Shown: piece after piece, positions 34,001 through 44,864 of the stretch
Position numbering within the stretch: the first letter of the stretch is position 1
Layout of the letters: the number at the start of each line of letters is the position of its first letter
From: Ilex aquifolium
Lineage: Eukaryota > Streptophyta > Magnoliopsida > Aquifoliales > Aquifoliaceae
Direction: 5' to 3'
Length of the DNA stretch: 64,000 bases
Assembly: GCA_951799425.1 (NCBI GenBank)
Contig: OX637394.1
Location: forward strand, 2,181,501 to 2,245,500
Notes under the pieces: model-generated
Seen by the model: only the letters and a program-made list of their open reading frames with translations
Database searches by the model: none
Told to the model about the DNA's origin: nothing
Translations under genes and position numbers: made by a program

Positions 34001-35137
34001 GATATACCTTCAATACAGCAAGCGAGTTTTTCAAACTTAGCAGCAGTGGAGTGGTGAAGTTCATCGCTAGCCCACACTGGGAAGATGAGTAAGCTGGTGA
34101 ATATGCATACCGAGAAACCCATTCCGATGGTTGAGAGACGATGGCGTGCTAATTTCACGAATTCATCGGCACGAACACCAGATACCACAATTAGGTTGAA
34201 GGTAAGGATGAAGATCATGGCTCCATAGTCATATCTCCTTCTAATGCTGGGCACCAATCGAGAGTATGTTGCAGCAGCACCTACTCATGATCACGACAAT
34301 GTTCTTCAGTTAATAAAATAGCCACTGATTCTACAAACGAAGCCAATCGGGACTTCTCACATATCAGATGTATGATCAATTTGAGAAAATTCTTTCAAAT
34401 GCTTAATTTAGCGTCTAAAGTAGTTTTTGATTTGATTTTAAACGGTTTAATCGAAAAGTACAATTCAAAAATGCTAACGGAAATGTGTAACGTGAAACAT
34501 GTATGGTGAAGTTGGAAGTTTGAGGGGACAAATGAATGGAAGAAAGACAGACTCTCTTCAGTGCCAAGTATGAGCTTTATTCTTACCAAAGATAAATACT
34601 GAAATGCCAACAGCAATGGCATTGCCAATACCGTCAACTTTATCGGCTAAAATTGCAGCCAGACACCCCAATCCACCACCCAGTACAGTTCCAATTCCAC
34701 GATTTAGGCCCTTGCTGAGCGTTGCACCTGACAGACATATAAATATATCATTAACCTAATCTTTATCATACTCATCATATAAAAAAGTCGTAATTAGTAC
34801 ACAAATTTTTTACAAAATCAATCAAACCGTTTCAAAAATTATCGCACGAACCTGCGAAGAACTCGAAGACAACCACAACAGTCATTATAGACCATATGGC
34901 ATTATCTCCAACTTGCTCGTACAGTGGATCCAGGAGATAGAGAAATGAAACCAAAACCAAGGCAATTCCGACCTTGATACTATGAACCACTTTGTTCCTG
35001 TCATTCTTACACTTCACACCTATAAGAGAAGAACCAGTACAACGAAAAGAACATGGACATTTCTTCTTCGGATTGAGAGCAATTCCATCTCCATTTGGAA
35101 TATTTATCATGGTTGAACTCATGGTTAACTGTTTCAT
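31053..35137 (-). CDS. aluminum-activated malate transporter (ALMT) family anion channel
   Basis: Six exons join in phase to 424 aa: 35137-34852, 34727-34587, 34280-34008, 33648-33545, 31611-31468, 31379-31053. The N-terminal half has the ALMT pore region with about six hydrophobic segments (for example VGIALVLVSFLYLL, AIWSIMTVVVVFEF, GTVLGGGLGCLAAILA, MIFILTFNLIVVSG, CIFTSLLIFPVW). The C-terminal half is helical and contains the conserved WEP motif (ARWEPWHGKF) and the late ELGELADF. ALMTs are plasma-membrane or vacuolar channels for malate and other anions in Al tolerance, guard cells or ionic balance; which subgroup this is cannot be said. The long intron 4 (31612-33544) carries a Mutator-like element. 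Length is slightly short for the family. Confidence 0.93.
31750..32506. mobile_element. Mutator-like long-arm MITE in ALMT intron
   Basis: The termini (T)GGTTAATCGCAAATTATAC and GTAATTTGTGATTAACC are inverted repeats. An exact 10-bp target duplication TTTGAGAATT lies at 31740-31749 and 32507-32516. The arms stay complementary for about 200 bp (for example GTTACACTTAGACCCCCTCA / GAGTCTAAGTGTAA and CCGTCTAAAA / TTTTAGACGG). No transposase. It lies within ALMT intron 4. Confidence 0.88.
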
Positions 35138-35198
35138 TCAACTCTTTTGACCTTTCTACTGAAATGAGACTTGTTGGGAAGTTGGGTTGGAGAGAATC

Positions 35199-35208
35199 TA
35201 TTTATATA
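35199..35208 (-). promoter_or_regulatory. TATA box of the ALMT gene
   Basis: TATATAAATA on the minus strand, about 62 bp upstream of the ALMT start codon. Confidence 0.55.
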
Positions 35209-35359
35209 CACAAACATAGCATGAGATATTGGAATTGGCAAGTGGGTGGATAATGCTTACAAGCAAGTCCCCAACCATATATAATGGGCGTGATCTACGC
35301 TTAAAATAAAATTGAGAAAAAAAATGTATTACAAGAGATTTAGAGTTGAACAAGTCGAC

Positions 35360-36450
35360 TAGAAGTGGCAAATGGATACGTTGGGTTGGTTATGAGTTGT
35401 TTGAAATTGGGTTGGGTGAAAAACAAATCCAATTTATTTTTAACTCGTTTAATAAATGGGTTATAATGTGTTGGATTATAACGGGTTGAGTTAAACCCAT
35501 TATCTCATAAAATAATTAAAACTCTAAATATAAACACATACTAATATATCAAAACACACACACATACTAATATACCAACATACACGCAAACACATACTAA
35601 ATATACCAAGACACATGCACACAAATACACACAAAAACACACAGTCAGGTCTGAGTCCGGGGCCAAGTCCAAGTCCAGAGTTGGTGTTGGGTTCTAATCA
35701 GCATCAGGGTCGGGTTCAGGTCCAAGGTCGGATTCTGGTGTGTACGTTTTCGTGTATTAATGTGTGTGTGTATTAATGTGTACTAGTGTGTATGTGTGTG
35801 TTTTGGTATATTAGTGTATATGTGTGTATTTTTTAATGTATCAATGTGTATTTGATTTTAGGACTTTTTCACACTTTGCACCCTGAAAGATATCCCAATT
35901 TCCACTTTGTACTCTGAAAAATTATTTTTTTCACATTGCACCATGAATGTCATAAATTGGTTCCAATGTGACTCTCGAATTAACATCCATTTCAAATTCT
36001 GTTAAAATTTAATGCACTTGCCACCTACGTGTATTGCTCTTTGACAAAAAATATAAATTCACCATTTATATTCTTGAGTGGCATGTGCATCAATTTTTAA
36101 CAAAATCTGTAACGAATGTTAGTCCGAGAGCCACATTGGAACAAATTTATAACATTCAAGGTGCAAAGTGGAAAAAATAATATTTCAAGGTATAAAGTGG
36201 AAATCGAGATATTTTTCAGGGTACAAAGTACAAAAATCCTTTAATTTTATTATTTTTGTTATTTAATAAAAAGATAAATATTCAATCCAATGAGTACCAA
36301 TTTATAATTTTTTTTTAACATGTTTAATTAAAATGAGTCTTATTATCCAACCTATTTAGAACTCACATTAATTAATATAGATACCCAACTTATTTATTTA
36401 TGAATAAATTAAACAAATTAAAGGATAATGAATTAAAACGATCACTTCTA
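35360..36450. mobile_element. hAT-like element upstream of ALMT
   Basis: The ends TAGAAGTGGCAAATGG and (complement) TAGAAGTGATCG share TAGAAGTG. Flanks AAGTCGAC and AAACCGAG match at 5 of 8, consistent with an old 8-bp duplication. The interior has GGGTTGGGT/AACCCAT-type subterminal motifs and an expanded CA/TG-rich inverted region (35530-35840). It contains a complete Mutator-like MITE and begins about 220 bp from the ALMT start. Confidence 0.55.
35861..36239. mobile_element. Mutator-like foldback MITE (379 bp), nested
   Basis: Nearly the whole element is two inverted arms (GGACTTTTTCACACTTTGCACCC... with complement GGATTTTTGTACTTTGTACCC..., alignable for over 150 bp). Flanked by the 10-bp duplication TTTGATTTTA / TTTAATTTTA (one mismatch). 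Inserted in the hAT-like element 35360-36450. Confidence 0.82.
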
Positions 36451-37658
36451 AAACCGAGTGTTTAAAGGAAGATACCAAATATTACTTTGGCCAACCATAA
36501 AAGGAAAAAAAAAATAGAATGAAGAGTGGTCTTCCCCACCTTCCAAATGATGTTGTGGAGAAGGGTCTTTTCGCAACACCTCAATGCAATGCCTGTCGTT
36601 TAAACCACATCTAGTGTGGGCATTTGGTAGTGGTACTACATGTTGTGCTACGGTTGTCTAGTCCTCGTACACGATTTGACTCGATGTTTGATTATTAAAT
36701 CAATTCCTCAAAAATCTCTTAATTTGGCATAGAACTTTGTCCCTTAATTGGCATACAATTCACACAGTGGTCTTCAAAATTAGGAGGACTTTGTTTTTCT
36801 AATTTTCTTTGAATTTATCGTAAATATCATCCGAGGGACTCATCACTTATTTAATAGTTATGATTAATTAAATTAGTATTTTTATTCAAAATAACATTTT
36901 CCATAGTAGAAGAGGAAAAACGCCAACTTGAAAAATAGTCAATTGACAAGCGTACAAATTACTTTAGGAATTCAGAAGTCAATTGAAAACTAGTGGTTGA
37001 GTATTATTAAACAATCATCTACTCTAAAAACTTAGAGTGTAAAATAAGTATTTATCTTATATTCCCTCTCACGTGTGAACCCACTTTGGGTGGTCTTTTT
37101 TTTAGGGAGGAAGTTTGGTAGGATTCGAACTCAAGAACTCTAACTCTGATATCATATTAAACAACCATCTACTCTAAAAAGTTAAATTGTTATAGAGGAG
37201 TATAACATAAATATTTATTTAATAAGATGTTAGAGAGGGGTGTAACATAAGTATTTATCTAATAAGTATGATATTTGGAAATTCAGAAGTCACAAGTTCA
37301 ATTCATTTTCATACCCCTACGGGCTAGCCATTTTTTTTCCTTTTGGTTATAGGTGTCCAAATTTGTGCCGACTACTCTCTTGAACTTAGCGATTGACCAC
37401 CGTAACTTGAATTATGTTAGAACATGTCTTTAAAAAGTCTATCAAATCGATTGAAAAAGATTAAAATACCGAAAAGAAGATAAATAATAAGTGGAGAGTC
37501 CACTAGTTCATGCATGTCTGGTGTTGTTGGCAGCTAAAGAAAATGGATTGCTGGTCACTGATGCACATTACTATTAATAGTTCATCTAAGTTAGGTTTGG
37601 TCATTTGCCACTTCCGTTTGTTGCTCTAAAAAAGTTTAACTTTTGATTATTTAAACAA
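36451..37658. other. intergenic with SINE-like phrases near 37020-37320
   Basis: GGATTCGAACTC (37121-37132, reverse of a pol III B-box) and AAGTTCAATTC near 37290 lie among direct repeats of TTAAACAA(T/C)CATCTACTCTAAAAA (near 37010 and 37170). This looks like a pile of decayed SINE or LTR fragments. No gene. Confidence 0.35.
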
Positions 37659-37828
37659 CAGTAATGCTATACTGACTAAATTTTAAGACCAAATTAAAAA
37701 TTTAAATGATATGATAGCATATTATTTGGAGTTTTTATTGGGACCCAAATGACATGGCACCAAATAAAGAAACCCAAGTCAACTGCCATGTCATTTGAAC
37801 TCTTAATTTGGTCAGTGTAACATTACTG
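37659..37828. mobile_element. 170-bp MITE with 9-bp target duplication
   Basis: The ends CAGTAATGCTATACTGAC and (complement) CAGTAATGTTACACTGACC are flanked by an exact TTTAAACAA at 37650-37658 and 37829-37837, a Mutator-type 9-bp duplication. A relic with the same right end lies in TT8 intron 6 (about 49515-49563). Confidence 0.88.
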
Positions 37829-37837
37829 TTTAAACAA

Positions 37838-39226
37838 TAGAGTTGCTTTCACGATAATGTCCCATATTTATGTCAAAAAGGATTGGAGGTCATTCAATTC
37901 CCACTATATTACTATAATTACATTTAGCTCCCTAAATATTTATCCAAATAATTAACACTCCATCTCTACTTTGTCAAAGATTTTGTTCTATTCCCCCCTG
38001 CCGTTACAATCTGTCAAGCACATTTAGCAGTGATTGATGTTAGCAAATTTTGTTTACCAAATGTCAAAAATGGCCGTAGGGGTTTTATTTTTATGTCGAA
38101 TTGAAGTATGATAACATAGGATGATGTCGTCAAATTTACGTACAAATTACAAATAATATCTACTTTCGTTATATTAGCCCGTATTTTAATTTGTTTTTTT
38201 GATAGGTTTGACTTTGACGTTTGAAGGAAAAAAAATTAATCGAAGGGTCTAAAAGTGTGTTTTTTCTTTCACCATTAAAAAGTTAAGCAAAAAAGGGGGG
38301 AGTTAGTGTTATTTTTCATTCCTGACGGGACTTTTTGCAATGGAGATAAATATGAAACTGGTCTAGTTGAGACTAAGGCCCACTACACAAATTGGGCCAC
38401 GTCTAGAGAGGACGGATCAGTAAGGCCCAATAGATGGAGAATTTGTTGGTTTGAATCTTTTTGCGTCTTTTTCGAAGGTTTCAGAAGTTCCAATAGCAAG
38501 ACTAGTTGATGCTTTGACTGATAGTGATAAGGTTAATAAAAATATTATTTTAATCTAGAAAAAATAATTATGCTTTAATGTAAACTTTAGTTTTTCTATT
38601 TCTCAGGAATTTTTTTTTTCCAAATAAATAAGACTGTAAACTACAGCACAGAGATTATCAAGCTTTTATTTAACATAACCAGAATTTCAGATTGAATTTT
38701 TTTGAAAACTCAAATTTCAATTTAAATTCGGATAAGAAAGAATTAAAAAACCCTTTTCTTGACTCAATTTGAGAAAACGCCAAACCTTTTACTCAAAAAT
38801 TTTTGAGTTAAAAACAGAACCAATCTTCTTATTTTTGTCGTCTATGAACAATGGTTCCCCTGTCAAAACCACAGCCACCTTCGTCTCACGATAAAATTGT
38901 TTCCTCCTTCCATCCGTCACTACCATTACCATGGAAGCAACGAAAGATGGGTTTTTGTTTGGTTTCAAAAGAAATAACGTCGGCTGCTATTCTGTTTTAA
39001 AGAAACGAGTTCTTGAGACAATATAGAAATTTCTTTAAAAAATTTGAGTATAAATTTAATTTTACCCATAAAAAGATTCATATCAAATCAAGTTTTTTAT
39101 TTATTTTTTTTCCTTTAAAATTGAGTTTGAGTTTAGGTCAACGTCATAGATGCCCTTAAATGTCAAACAATGTCCAACCCCTTTGACGTAATTTGATTAA
39201 CTTGTGATATGTAGTTGAACTATAAG
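37838..39226. other. intergenic, no gene
   Basis: A cluster of GGCCCA/TGGGCC words at 38376-38435 looks promoter-like, but no gene follows on either strand. Confidence 0.4.
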
Positions 39227-40130
39227 TAGGAGTGTCAAATATGTCGGGTTGAGTCATTTCGTCTCGGTTGATTTCGAGTTGTGTTGAAAATCCCAAAACT
39301 CAAACATAACATGTTTAATAATCGTGTCGATATGTGTAAAAAATAACTTGACCTGACCATTAAACGGGTTATCCGAATCCAACCTATGTGATACGTTTAA
39401 TAAACATGTCGTTTTCGGGTTTACATACATAACATGACCGGTTTAACCTGTTTAACACACATAACACATACATGTTTAACACACATAACATGTTTATTAC
39501 CATTAAATACACCATTCAATTATTTATCAATGGGTCTTTGATCCAATAATACTCCTTGTCTTGTAAAGGTTTTGCCTTCTTGAAGTCAAGAGTTCAAGTC
39601 CCTCTCCCCTTTCCCCTTTAAAAAAAAAAAGAAAAAAAAATTATTCATCCAAAATTTGAAATAATTTTTTTCACAAATAACATATCACAACTCATTAATG
39701 AAATTAACTAAAATGCATTCAAGTTTCAACTCAAAAATTAAAGTAAGAACAACACTAGTATACTGTCATAATAATGTTAAGAACTATAATGTCAATTACT
39801 ATAGTAGAAGTAAAAACTAACAAATAATAATGTTAAAACCACATCAATCATACATAATAGGCGAATTATACCATCATAAACGGGTTAAACAGGTCTACAA
39901 TGAATTAGGTCGGTTCGTGTCCGAATCATGTCAACTCGTTTAAAATATACAGATTAATCAGGTCAAAATTGGGTTGATCTAATTTTGACATGAATCTGAC
40001 ATGATTTTTTTTCGTGTTTAAGCGTGACCCACTTTAACCCATTGACTCATTTAATTTCGTGTCCGACCCATTAATTTCGTGTTTGGTTCATGTCGTGTTA
40101 ACGTGTCATGTCGAAAATTAATAGCCTTGA
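39227..40130. mobile_element. possible old hAT-like element
   Basis: The left end TAGGAGTGTCAAATATGTCGGG is a typical hAT-type terminus. The interior is full of GGGTTAAAC/GTTTAAC and (A)CATGT(C/T) motifs in both orientations. The right end (near 40130) is too decayed to give a target duplication. A SINE-like insertion lies inside it. Confidence 0.4.
39531..39640 (+). mobile_element. short tRNA-derived SINE, copy 1
   Basis: A body of about 85 bp (TGGGTCTTTGATCC...CTTGTCTTGTAAAGG...) with a B-box-like GAGTTCAAGTCCC, then a C/T-rich stretch and an A-rich tail. Flanked by TTATTTATCAA (39520-39530) and TTATTCATCCAA (39641-39652), an imperfect target duplication. The same family occurs inverted at 57164-57268. 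Confidence 0.68.
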
Positions 40131-40264
40131 CTGCATCACTGCAAGACATTATTCTACACAACTAGAACAACTTAAAGACATTTCTTGAGATGTTTACCAA
40201 AATTGGTTCTGACTACTATAACCCATATGAAGTAGGTCTAGGTCAGATTTTTGAATATTATCAA

Positions 40265-40395
40265 CGGTAATTTGTGTCTGAAAGTACGATATAATGTGAA
40301 TGATTTTAATAGGGATATTAATGACCGTTATATGAATCTAATTGAGACCGTCAGATTAATTTATTAAAATATGTCCTATTTTATATTATAGATTT
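40265..40395 (+). repeat. diverged 130-bp repeat, copy A
   Basis: Shares phrases with 41567-41697 in the same orientation: GGTAAT(T/C)(T/C)GTG.(C)TGAAAGTACG, AATGTGAAT, GAGACCGTCAGAT and TTATTTTATATT. The two copies flank the LTR at 40645-41470. Confidence 0.7.
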
Positions 40396-40644
40396 AGGTT
40401 ATCTAGACACATAAAAATTTGCACCTTGAATGTTATTTTAAGTCCAATTTCAATTACATTTATGTCGCATTTCTGTTTTCATTATCAATTTTTTGGGTGA
40501 GGGCTATTCCCACCTCTTATATTTCATTTCTTGCCTTATTTAACTCTTTAATATCAAAGTACTAAATTCACCTCATCTATACTATACCCATCTCATTAGT
40601 GGTTAAGTCTACATTATCTATAACCACTCATTAATAATTAAGTT

Positions 40645-41470
40645 TGACGAGTCCGAAATTGACTGGGCCAAACCCAATTTAAGCGGACCAAGAAAGCCCA
40701 AAGAAAATCCCGGAGTTGAATAGCCCAAATCACAGAGGGCATAAAGGGAAACCAAAAGTACGGCTGCAAATCGATACGGAGTACAAAATCCAAGCCCATG
40801 GACTAAGGGGGCGACCACCCATGAGGGGCACCTTGGCCACGCCCAAGGGGGCGCCGCCTAGAGGTTGTCCACGCCCAAGGGGGCGCCTAGGAGGCTGGCC
40901 ACGCCCAAGTGGGCGCCACCCATGGGGGCGCCTGCCTTGCCTTGGCCTCCTCCTGCTCCTTTGTCTCCTCACTCCATGAAAGCCTCCTACGACTCAAGCC
41001 TAACCCACTCCAACTCAAGCTTAGTCCATCTCAGGACCACCTCCGACGGAATAGGAGCACGAGGGAGAAAATGTCGGGATACGCACCGAAGATCAAATCC
41101 TACCATACCTGTACTTACCAAAGTGGTAGAATCATACCATAACTATACTTACCAAAATGGTGGTGACTGCCTCAACTCACCGCCTTAGTGAACCTATATA
41201 ATGTAAGCTCTCTCCACTTGGAGAGACATCTCATGATCTACACACATCACACCTCCTATATCTCTACACATTGCTCCCCCTCTCTCAAAGCTCTGTAACA
41301 CTCCGGTGACTCTTATTCGTTAATAAAGAACACCGGCCATCGCTGTCATTCCAGAGAGTGGACGTAGGTCATCTGAGACCGAACCACTATAAGTCCCTGT
41401 GTTAATTCTCTGCTTATGGTTTTGATTCATTGATTGTCATTGATTACTCATTAATTACTCGTTTATTGCA
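40645..41470 (+). mobile_element. gypsy-type solo LTR (approximate ends)
   Basis: It carries a GC-rich repeat block in its left third, TATATAAT (about 41195), a CT-rich leader, a TAATAAAG polyadenylation-like word (about 41322) and the U5-like GTGGACGTAGGTCA...GACCGAACCACT (41358-41394) shared with the LTR at 20239. The right end is near GTTTATTGCA (41470). No retroviral genes are attached. Ends and target duplication are uncertain. Confidence 0.6.
40833..40935 (+). repeat. GC-rich tandem repeat inside the LTR
   Basis: CACGCCCAAG(G/T)GGGCGCC starts at 40838, 40870 and 40900, 30-32 bp apart. It is by far the most GC-rich stretch of the window. It creates overlapping open frames on both strands that are not believable genes. 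Confidence 0.85.
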
Positions 41471-41566
41471 TCACTATTTATACTTGACTGTTGATCTTGC
41501 CAAAGACAATTTTGTTCATCATCAAAGTTCACCATTTTATTCTTACCCATTATATATTTTCACAAA

Positions 41567-41697
41567 GGGTAATCCGTGCTTGAAAGTACGGTGCAATGTG
41601 AATAGTTTTGAGAGATATATTGGTGGCTGTTGGATGAATCTATTTAAGACCGTCAGATGAACTTATTGAAACCAGCCTTATTTTATATTGTAGATTA
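41567..41697 (+). repeat. diverged 130-bp repeat, copy B
   Basis: Partner of 40265-40395, with roughly three quarters of positions alike by eye. Confidence 0.7.
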
Positions 41698-44380
41698 TAT
41701 AAACTATGTTTTCCTCGTGATTTTATCTTCCTATCCCATCTCACACATATTTGTGCTTTTTAGTCATATTTTTAATTTTATTACTTTTGTCCCTCTAACT
41801 TTTATTTATATTATTATATTATTCAATGTATATAAAAATAACAAATTATGTTTTGATTCGAAGTGTAACTTGAACGGGACAACTTGAATCTACCTCAAAA
41901 TACTGCATATTTGGACAAAGATTTCTGATTCTCAAATCAATTAGAGTTTTCTACAACGAATTTCTCAAGTTCGCAGTCCCAAAAAAATAATATTTTTTTT
42001 ATTAACCTTAACAGTTTCCTGCCAAATAATTTTTTTTTTTAGGTCAGAATGCAAATACCAAATAATTTATCAGATTCTCAACATGTAAATATTGCTAATA
42101 CTATATATTCTTGCCTCATGGATTTTTTTTAACTTAAAATTCATAAAATATGGTCTTAACACGACACGATTCTAATGTTGACATCATTAATAATTTTTTT
42201 CGTAGGTAGTGACACGAATAGTATAAAGCTATGACTATGGTAATTCTAAAAAAATTCAACATATTAAATTTGATGCATTGATAGCTATTAATTACAAAAA
42301 TAAAAAACCAATCCCCCCCCCACCACCTCCCGGCGGTCCCCACCAAATGAAACAATCGACTGTCAGATAGCGTGACCAGGGAAATCTAGTTAACCAATGA
42401 ATTCATGCCACATATGCTCCGAGCTTGACTTTCACGTTGTCAATAGGATTTTAGCTATTTCTTTTAAATAAAGTACACCTTATCTTATAGATTAGTTCTA
42501 ATTATAATTCTCCGTTCATCTTAGAGAAGAGTAATCTTACACTAATAAAAACAAAAGATAAAAAATAATAATTAAATAATGTGGCCCATTTTTATTAGAA
42601 AATAGGCACATGAAGCTCACGTGATATATGGATCAAACGGTGCATCTACATTTTTTTGCCTAATTTTAACTATAATCGTGATAATCAAGAACAATACAAA
42701 TTAGAACAATTGAAAAGAACATCAGTCCATTTTTTTAAAAATCGATACAAATGAGGTTGGTCAACTATCTTCCTAACTAAGCACCCTCGTCTTATTCACA
42801 TGATTCCTAGTTGCAAAACAAGAATACCCAACATAAAGATATTTTTTTTTTGTTTGGGGGGGGGGGGAGGGGTTGGTGACATTGGTTGATTCTTCTTGAC
42901 TTATGAGAGTGAAAATGTAATCCACTAACTAGAAATGTGGTTCTGATTGTTGGAAAAAAATAAAAATCCAAACACTTTTTATGATGGTGAGATATATGGC
43001 TGTAATTTTCAATTCATTTGAAACGTGAGATATTTCATAAGCACTGCCACCAAACCTTTTAGAAACATAGGGGGAGAGTAAATGTACAGGTACCGGTTTC
43101 ATTACATCTGATGAACAAAAGTAGCAGGTGGAAGACACATGGAACAAACGTACGCTCAAAGTGACGTGAAGCGCCACTGTGTGAGATGTAGAGGTATGCC
43201 AATCTCATAGAAAGAGCATATAATTTATAGGCACAGAATCGTGATATGTGACTAGTCTTTTGGGGAGGATAGCTACAACTAAATATAGATATAATTAAAG
43301 ATAATCTCGATCTTCGAGTAGTTATCCCGATATTCACTCTCCACGTACATTGATCTTCTAGGTCTCTTGAACTCTATATTGGGCTAAGGTCATGAGTTGG
43401 GTTTGACTTGTCTTTTAGTTGATTTGGGCTTACCCATGAATTGGGTCTGGACCCAGCCGAATCTAGGCTCATTAACATCACTATTGTCACGTGGTATAAT
43501 CGTTTAATAATAAATAACCTAATAGATAAGAATAGTTATTTAAAAGAAAGAAAACGGTAATACCACATAATAATACTAACGTGGTGTAATTTTTACGATA
43601 AATACTTTGTTATGGAAGAAGGAAACAAGAGAAGAGAAAGAGAAAGAGAGAGAGAAGTGCAGAAGAGATTTTATCTTATTTGTTAACAGAATCAATGATT
43701 TTGCCACTATTTCTAATTATGGGGGAGGATTAGATTCTGGACTACATGGATGTGAAAATAGAGTAATGTTATATATTCTAAATTTATATTTCAAATGTGC
43801 ATCCCAAATTAATAAAGATGGATATAAAACATTGCTCATTTTAATGTTCCATACAAATCATTTTATCTTTAACACATGTATCGTCTTCTTTCATTATGTG
43901 ACATTACGATATAATATTCATCTTTTATACATTTAATTTTTATATATATTTTTTAAAATTAATATTGGGAGTTCAAGAACAGCCGTCTCCCACAATATAA
44001 TAAAGCCGTTTGACAATATCACCACCAATCCATGTCCTCGTTGGTGCGGTTCAGTTGAGAATAATAAGTAGATGGGTGTGAAATGAGCAGATAGAGTAGC
44101 CAACGCCCGGTCATACCCACCTAATCTTGGTGTTTTGTTTTTTCTTTTATTTGATCCCCACCTAATCTAGTTGAAAAACAAAAATCTGGTTGGCACTTCC
44201 CACCAAAAAAAAAACACACATGGACGTGGGAGGATACATTAACAAAAATAAACAGAAACATATGCAACTAACAAATCCACGGCCCAAATCATCTGTAGCT
44301 CTGAATTGTCTACTCTCATACCAACCAGTCAAAACTTCATACCCCAACAATAACACCGTACAACCCATATTTTCCTTTTC
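41698..44380. other. intergenic and TT8 upstream region
   Basis: No coding sequence recognised. A G-run near 42850, a C-run near 42313 and a CACGTG G-box at 43488-43493 (about 1.4 kb before the TT8 ATG) are present. A CT microsatellite (44397-44441) probably lies in the TT8 5' leader. Confidence 0.45.
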
Positions 44381-44864
44381 CCCAAGCCCTAGGCCCTCTC
44401 TCTCTCTGTGTAAAAGTTGTTCTCTCTCTCTCTCTCTCTGTAAAAGACTTGTTCATCTTCCAAGTTAACGACACTTCTTGCTTTCGGGATCATCTATTAT
44501 CATTACCGAATCCCAGAATCTATCGGTGTCTGACATCCCAGTCTCAAAGTCATCATCTTGCTTTTTGGATCTTCCCACCTGAAAGTCTGCGGCATGCGCA
44601 TCCGCTGCTCTCGCTTTACAAATCTATACACGTGTAGTCGTATATACTATTTCTTTCTCTGCTACTATTTGGTAGATTAAAGGATGTGATCTTTTAGCTC
44701 AGACTCAAATTCTCCTTTGAGATTTGTGTGTTTCCCATATATATTCCATCTACACCAGAATATATTTTCTTTTTTGGTGGGTATTTCCTGAGAATTTGCC
44801 AGAGAGAAAAACAGTGGAAGACTGAACGTGATTTGGCGGTCCCGGCGACACCTCCGCCACCGAG

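Noticed and set aside
37121-37132. tRNA gene suggested by GGATTCGAACTC
   Set aside because: No acceptor stem, anticodon loop or A-box at proper distance. Better explained as a SINE-type B-box remnant.
38376-38435. Promoter suggested by repeated GGCCCA/TGGGCC words
   Set aside because: No gene on either strand follows within several kilobases.
40716-41188. Overlapping open frames on both strands in the GC-rich block
   Set aside because: They arise from the CACGCCCAAGGGGGCGCC repeats within an LTR, and their residue composition is repeat-driven (Pro, Arg, Gly).
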